A stretch of 46,418 bases of DNA from Neorhizobium sp. UBA3556 (lineage in GTDB: Bacteria > Pseudomonadota > Alphaproteobacteria > Rhizobiales > Rhizobiaceae), in NCBI GenBank assembly GCA_002376235.1, contig DFNX01000005.1, forward strand, positions 1-46,418, in the 5' to 3' direction. The notes under the pieces were generated by a model. That model had not been told where the DNA came from, ran no database searches, and saw only the letters and a program-made list of their open reading frames with translations. Below, one piece after another: positions 43,673 to 46,418 of this stretch. The translations under genes were made by a program, and so were the position numbers. How positions within the stretch are numbered: the first letter of the stretch is position 1; every line of letters starts with the position of its first letter.

Positions 43673-44796
43673 GACAGGGGCCGTTTTCTTCGGGCAGATT
43701 TTGGAGCCAGCACCTCGAAAAGCTCTCTTATCGGTTTGAGCGGCATGTCCTGACCGATCAGAACGACGCGACTTGAGCGATCGCCATCCGGCCAGGCATT
43801 AAGCCGCTGCAGCGGGTAGAGCCGATGCTGGACGGCATGGGCGACAACCGGACGTTCGGGATTGTCGCTGACGGCAAAGATGCCCTTGAGTCGCAGAAGA
43901 CCGGACTGGGTATTGGTCGTAACGATATGCAGAAACGTTTGCAGCGCCTGCGGGTCGAGTGGCACGTCATAGGTCAGGGACACCGCCTCGATCTCGTCGC
44001 CATGCCGGTTGAGATCATGCGAATGGTCATGGCGCCTGGCCAGCGCCTCCATAGCAAGCCATCCCTGAACGTCCTCGGCCTTCCCGGAGATGGAATAGCG
44101 GGCGTCGTCGAAGAGCCGACTGAGTTCGAATGTCCCGGCATGCCGATCGTGGAAACGGGCTCCCGGATTGAGCAGGGCGAGTTCATGAGGCCAGTCGTGC
44201 TCCGCGTCGGCCAGATCCGTCTTCGTCAGCACGACATCATCGGCAAACGCAAGTTGCTTCCACCCCTCGACAAGACTGTCGAGTGTGGCCCGACCGCTCA
44301 GGACATCGAATGTCGTGATCACGCGGGACAGGTGGAAATGCCGCGCGACGATGTGATCCCGGAGACCCAAAGCCGGCGCGCCGCCCGGAATGAGGCTGTT
44401 GATGATCGGAGCGGGATCGGCAAGCCCCGTAGTCTCGATGATCACGCGCTCGATGGCCGGCACCTGACCCTTGATGAGAGCATCATGAAGTTCGTGGAGC
44501 GAAACACGGATATCGCTCGTTGCCGTGCAGCAGATACAGCCCGTCGTGGTTTGGAAATAGGTTTCCGAACCGGTCCGAACGAGGCCGTGATCGATCGGAA
44601 CCGTTCCGAACTCGTTGACGATGACGGCCGTGCCGGCCATTCGGCAATCACCGAGAATATCATTGAGCAGCGTTGTCTTACCTGAACCCAGAAATCCGGT
44701 GAGCAAGGTCACGGGGACAGGATCATAATGTCCGTTCACATCGATATCTCTGGTCATGTTTGCGGGGCGACTTTTCCGAAACAGGTGTGTGAACAT
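43669..44796 (-). CDS. COG0523 (CobW/ZigA-like) GTPase metallochaperone
   Basis: A 375-residue G3E-family GTPase. Walker A is GFLGSGKTT (34-42), the metal-binding motif CICC is at 87-90, switch-type ETTGLADPAPI follows near 125, and a CobW C-terminal domain occupies about 265-365. A His-rich stretch (RRHDHSHDLNRHGDE) lies near 232. These proteins use GTP to deliver zinc or another metal to client enzymes. The proposed start ATG 44796 has GGGGAAAGG ahead; alternatives are 44811 and 44757. It is divergent from zur, with a shared Zur-box-like site, which favours the zinc subgroup over cobalamin synthesis. Confidence 0.9.
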   Translation of the reverse strand: MFTHLFRKSRPANMTRDIDVNGHYDPVPVTLLTGFLGSGKTTLLNDILGDCRMAGTAVIVNEFGTVPIDHGLVRTGSETYFQTTTGCICCTATSDIRVSLHELHDALIKGQVPAIERVIIETTGLADPAPIINSLIPGGAPALGLRDHIVARHFHLSRVITTFDVLSGRATLDSLVEGWKQLAFADDVVLTKTDLADAEHDWPHELALLNPGARFHDRHAGTFELSRLFDDARYSISGKAEDVQGWLAMEALARRHDHSHDLNRHGDEIEAVSLTYDVPLDPQALQTFLHIVTTNTQSGLLRLKGIFAVSDNPERPVVAHAVQHRLYPLQRLNAWPDGDRSSRVVLIGQDMPLKPIRELFEVLAPKSARRKRPLS

Positions 44797-44890
44797 ATTG
44801 CCTTTCCCCATTTCTCGGACGACGACGGTTCACAGCGCCCTGCCCCGACATCTCGTTCTGCAATCCATACGATTGACAGCAACCACCTAC

Positions 44891-44906
44891 GTAATGTTAT
44901 TACATT
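44891..44906. promoter_or_regulatory. Zur-box-like palindrome between COG0523 GTPase and zur
   Basis: GTAATGTTATTACATT is identical to the core upstream of aztA and contains the inverted repeat GTAAT-GTT-ATTAC. It sits between the divergent GTPase and zur start codons (about 95 and 90 bases away), so it can control both, including zur autoregulation. Confidence 0.75.
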
Positions 44907-44995
44907 CGTCAATGCAAGTTGCGAAATAACGCAACGGACATGGTGGTACCGGCCATCATTCGCGCCTGAACAGCCTCATTTTGAAGGGTAGCCTT

Positions 44996-45421
44996 TTGTT
45001 GCAGTCAGTGGACCTGAAGAAACCTAAACTGACGCGAAACCAGCATCTGGTCATGACTGTGCTGGAGGACGCCGAGAAGCCATTGACCGCGTATCGCATC
45101 CTTGAGCAATTGCAGGACGCGGGGCTCAATGCACCGCTGCAAATCTACCGAGCGCTGGAGCGGTTGATAAAGATGGGGCGTGTGCATCGCCTCGAAAGCC
45201 TGAATGCATTTATCGCCTGCAGCCATTCCTCACATGGGCACATCCACCCGCATAGTACAGCGTTCCACATCTGCGAAGAGTGCGGCCATGTTGCCGAGTT
45301 TCATGACGGCAGGGTCGAGCGGGCATTGCTTCGCCAAGCCCGCGAGAGCGGCTTTGACATCAGGCACAGCACGATAGAAATTCGCGGCATGTGCAGCGGT
45401 TGCAATATAAACTGTCGGTGA
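44996..45421 (+). CDS. zur: Zinc uptake regulator Zur (Fur family)
   Basis: A Fur-family repressor of about 141 residues. The N-terminal winged helix reads LTAYRILEQLQDAGLNAPLQIYRALERLIKMGRVHRLESLNAFIAC, the Zur-specific form of this region. The His-rich sensor site HSSHGHIHPHS follows. Two Cys pairs for structural zinc are present (CEEC, and CSGC near the C-terminus). With zinc bound it represses uptake genes. No ATG is in frame near the start. TTG 44996 has AAGGG 7 bases ahead; TTG 44981, TTG 44999 or GTG 45008 are alternatives. Zur-box-like sites lie in front of three nearby units. Confidence 0.9.
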   Translation: MLQSVDLKKPKLTRNQHLVMTVLEDAEKPLTAYRILEQLQDAGLNAPLQIYRALERLIKMGRVHRLESLNAFIACSHSSHGHIHPHSTAFHICEECGHVAEFHDGRVERALLRQARESGFDIRHSTIEIRGMCSGCNINCR

Positions 45422-45508
45422 AAGTACGCTGGCATTGGTTCTGCTTTCCAGCCCGGACTTGCTTCGCTAGCTTATAGGCCGTGAACAACATGACGAACAG
45501 GATTGCAC

Positions 45509-45610
45509 GTGGGCAAGACGAATCTTCTGACAAAGAAGCAGGCGCTTGTGCTCGGCGGGCGATGTCACGTTGTTTCAACAACGCCCGAACGGGTGATGTC
45601 ACGTTGTTGA
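45509..45610 (+). CDS. Possible truncated gene 5' end at the IS boundary
   Basis: A GTG at 45509 with AGGA six bases ahead opens a 33-codon frame (VGKTNLLTKKQALVLGGRCH...) that ends at a TGA inside the left terminus of the IS element. It could be the beginning of a gene cut by the insertion. The peptide is too short to assign and may be chance. Confidence 0.25.
   Translation: MGKTNLLTKKQALVLGGRCHVVSTTPERVMSRC
45557..45575. repeat. Extra copy of the IS6 terminal sequence
   Basis: GGGCGATGTCACGTTGTTT matches the right IS end (minus strand of 46379-46397) at 18 of 19 bases, and lies 34 bases outside the other left-end copy at 45591-45609. It may be a relic of an earlier insertion or the true outer end of the element. 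Confidence 0.55.
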
Positions 45611-46397
45611 CTGAAGCTGGGCGAAGGGGTTGCCGTTGGACTCAGACAGCTGCGCCGGTTACGGCTTTCCACTGCGCCATTGCGCGGGTTCTATGAATGT
45701 GGATGGCGAGGGTAGAGTGCTTCTGGTGTTGTGGGACGAAGTGATTTCTGACTGCAGAGAAGACCGAGATGAAACGTTGTAAGCCGCCGACAGATCGAAA
45801 GGCCTGCATCACCCTTTCTCGCTTTCGTAGCGGCAGGTGCGAATTCTCCGCACGATTGTTCAGGCCTTTGTGCGCTCGATGCTCGACGGTCGGCATAACA
45901 TCCCGTCTTGCTGCTCCGTAGGAGCGCAGTTTGTCGGTGACGATCCGCTTTGGTGCAAGACCTTGCTTCTTCAGCAATCTAACCAGCAATCGCTTGGCAG
46001 CCTTCGTGTCGCGACGGGCCTGCACGATTTCGTCGAGTACATAACCGTCCTGGTCGACGGCGCGCCAAAGCCAGTGTTTCCGGCCACCAATGGAAATCAC
46101 CACCTCGTCCAGATGCCAGATATCCTTTCGCGATGGCTTCTTTCTTCGCAACTGCTTTGCGTAGGCCGCCCCGAACTTGCGACCCCATCGCCGGATCGTT
46201 TCGTAAGAGACAATGATGCCGCGTTCCAGAAGCATTTCCTCAACCAGCCGCAGGCTCAATGGAAATCGGAAATAAAGCCACACCGCGTGGGCGATGATCT
46301 GCGGTGGAAACCGGTGGTTCTTATAGCTGACGGCGAGACTGCTCATCAGCCCCAGATAGCCATCAACCGTTAAGTCACCAACAACGTGACATCGCCC
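45591..46397 (-). mobile_element. IS6-family insertion sequence
   Basis: About 807 bp, with a left end GGGTGATGTCACGTTGTTG (45591-45609) and an inverted right end (46379-46397) that match at 18 of 19 bases, around a single transposase gene. Size and layout fit the IS6 family. I see no clear 8-bp target duplication next to either end, so the copy may have formed by co-integration or recombination. Confidence 0.8.
45642..46346 (-). CDS. IS6-family DDE transposase
   Basis: A 234-residue transposase of normal IS6 length. An N-terminal helix-turn-helix (VSYETIRRWGRKFG) lies at about 47-60. The catalytic residues fit Asp in WHLDEVVISI (about 79), Asp in IVTDKLRSYG (about 138) and Glu in NRAENSHLPLRKRER (about 172). 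It is full length with no frameshift, so it may be active. Confidence 0.93.
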   Translation of the reverse strand: MSSLAVSYKNHRFPPQIIAHAVWLYFRFPLSLRLVEEMLLERGIIVSYETIRRWGRKFGAAYAKQLRRKKPSRKDIWHLDEVVISIGGRKHWLWRAVDQDGYVLDEIVQARRDTKAAKRLLVRLLKKQGLAPKRIVTDKLRSYGAARRDVMPTVEHRAHKGLNNRAENSHLPLRKRERVMQAFRSVGGLQRFISVFSAVRNHFVPQHQKHSTLAIHIHRTRAMAQWKAVTGAAV

Positions 46398-46418
46398 CCG
46401 GATGCGCTTCGGCTTGCC

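Noticed and set aside
1..46418. CRISPR array, prophage, integrase/tRNA attachment site or replication origin
   Set aside because: No regularly spaced repeats, phage structural genes, integrase, intact tRNA or iterons were seen on reading both strands.

Overview
The window reads as an accessory replicon or genomic-island segment of an alphaproteobacterium, most likely a member of the Rhizobiales (Rhizobium/Agrobacterium/Ensifer-like). The reasons are its high GC content, the dense ABC and TRAP transporter operons, the AztABCD-type zinc uptake genes, the Zur-box sequences, a pseudoazurin and IS6-family transposases typical of rhizobial plasmids. No ribosomal, replication or conjugation genes are visible. 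IS6-family sequence sits at both ends: a transposase C-terminus at 3-192 and a whole element at about 45591-46397.

Layout from left to right. (1) 598-7943: a fused HyuA/HyuB 5-oxoprolinase-type hydrolase (-) faces a three-gene TRAP transporter plus a MarR-like regulator (+). This looks like uptake and hydrolysis of a cyclic amide such as oxoproline or a hydantoin. (2) 8275-15750 (-): ECF sigma factor, FecR-like anti-sigma factor, TonB-dependent receptor with an N-terminal signalling (STN) domain, and a secreted M16 zinc protease separated from the receptor by one base. This resembles protease-associated TonB import (Fus-like) placed under cell-surface signalling. (3) 16095-19442: a TetR repressor divergent from an MFS exporter and a type-B carboxylesterase. 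(4) 19660-23598 (-): a decayed allantoin/glyoxylate set. Malate synthase G and PuuE-type allantoinase are broken by frameshifts, while the ureidoglycine aminohydrolase between them is intact. (5) 23679-29626 (-): a spermidine/putrescine-type ABC transporter followed by a creatinase-like M24 protein and a flavin-reductase-like protein. (6) 30260-34190 (+): a polar amino-acid binding protein and permease without an ATPase, a TIM-barrel isomerase/epimerase and a GntR/FCD regulator. The 633-bp divergent region between (5) and (6) carries two near-identical 21-bp palindromic sites, and a weaker related site precedes the GntR gene.

(7) 34247-37835 (-): a cobalamin riboswitch leads a BtuFCD-type ABC operon whose last gene encodes pseudoazurin. 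A SAM-dependent methyltransferase lies just upstream. (8) 38657-45421: a zinc-homeostasis island with AztABC (ZnuABC-like) uptake, an AztD chaperone fused through a His-rich linker to a complete ZinT domain, a COG0523 GTPase with a coupled small protein, and a Zur repressor. Zur-box-like palindromes lie in front of aztA, in front of aztD-zinT, and between the GTPase and zur. (9) An IS6-family insertion sequence closes the window.

The most noteworthy features are the AztD-ZinT fusion within a Zur-marked operon set, the sigma/anti-sigma/receptor/M16 protease import locus, and the riboswitch-controlled B12 transporter ending in a blue copper protein. All functions are inferred from protein family features and context read by eye. 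No database search was run.
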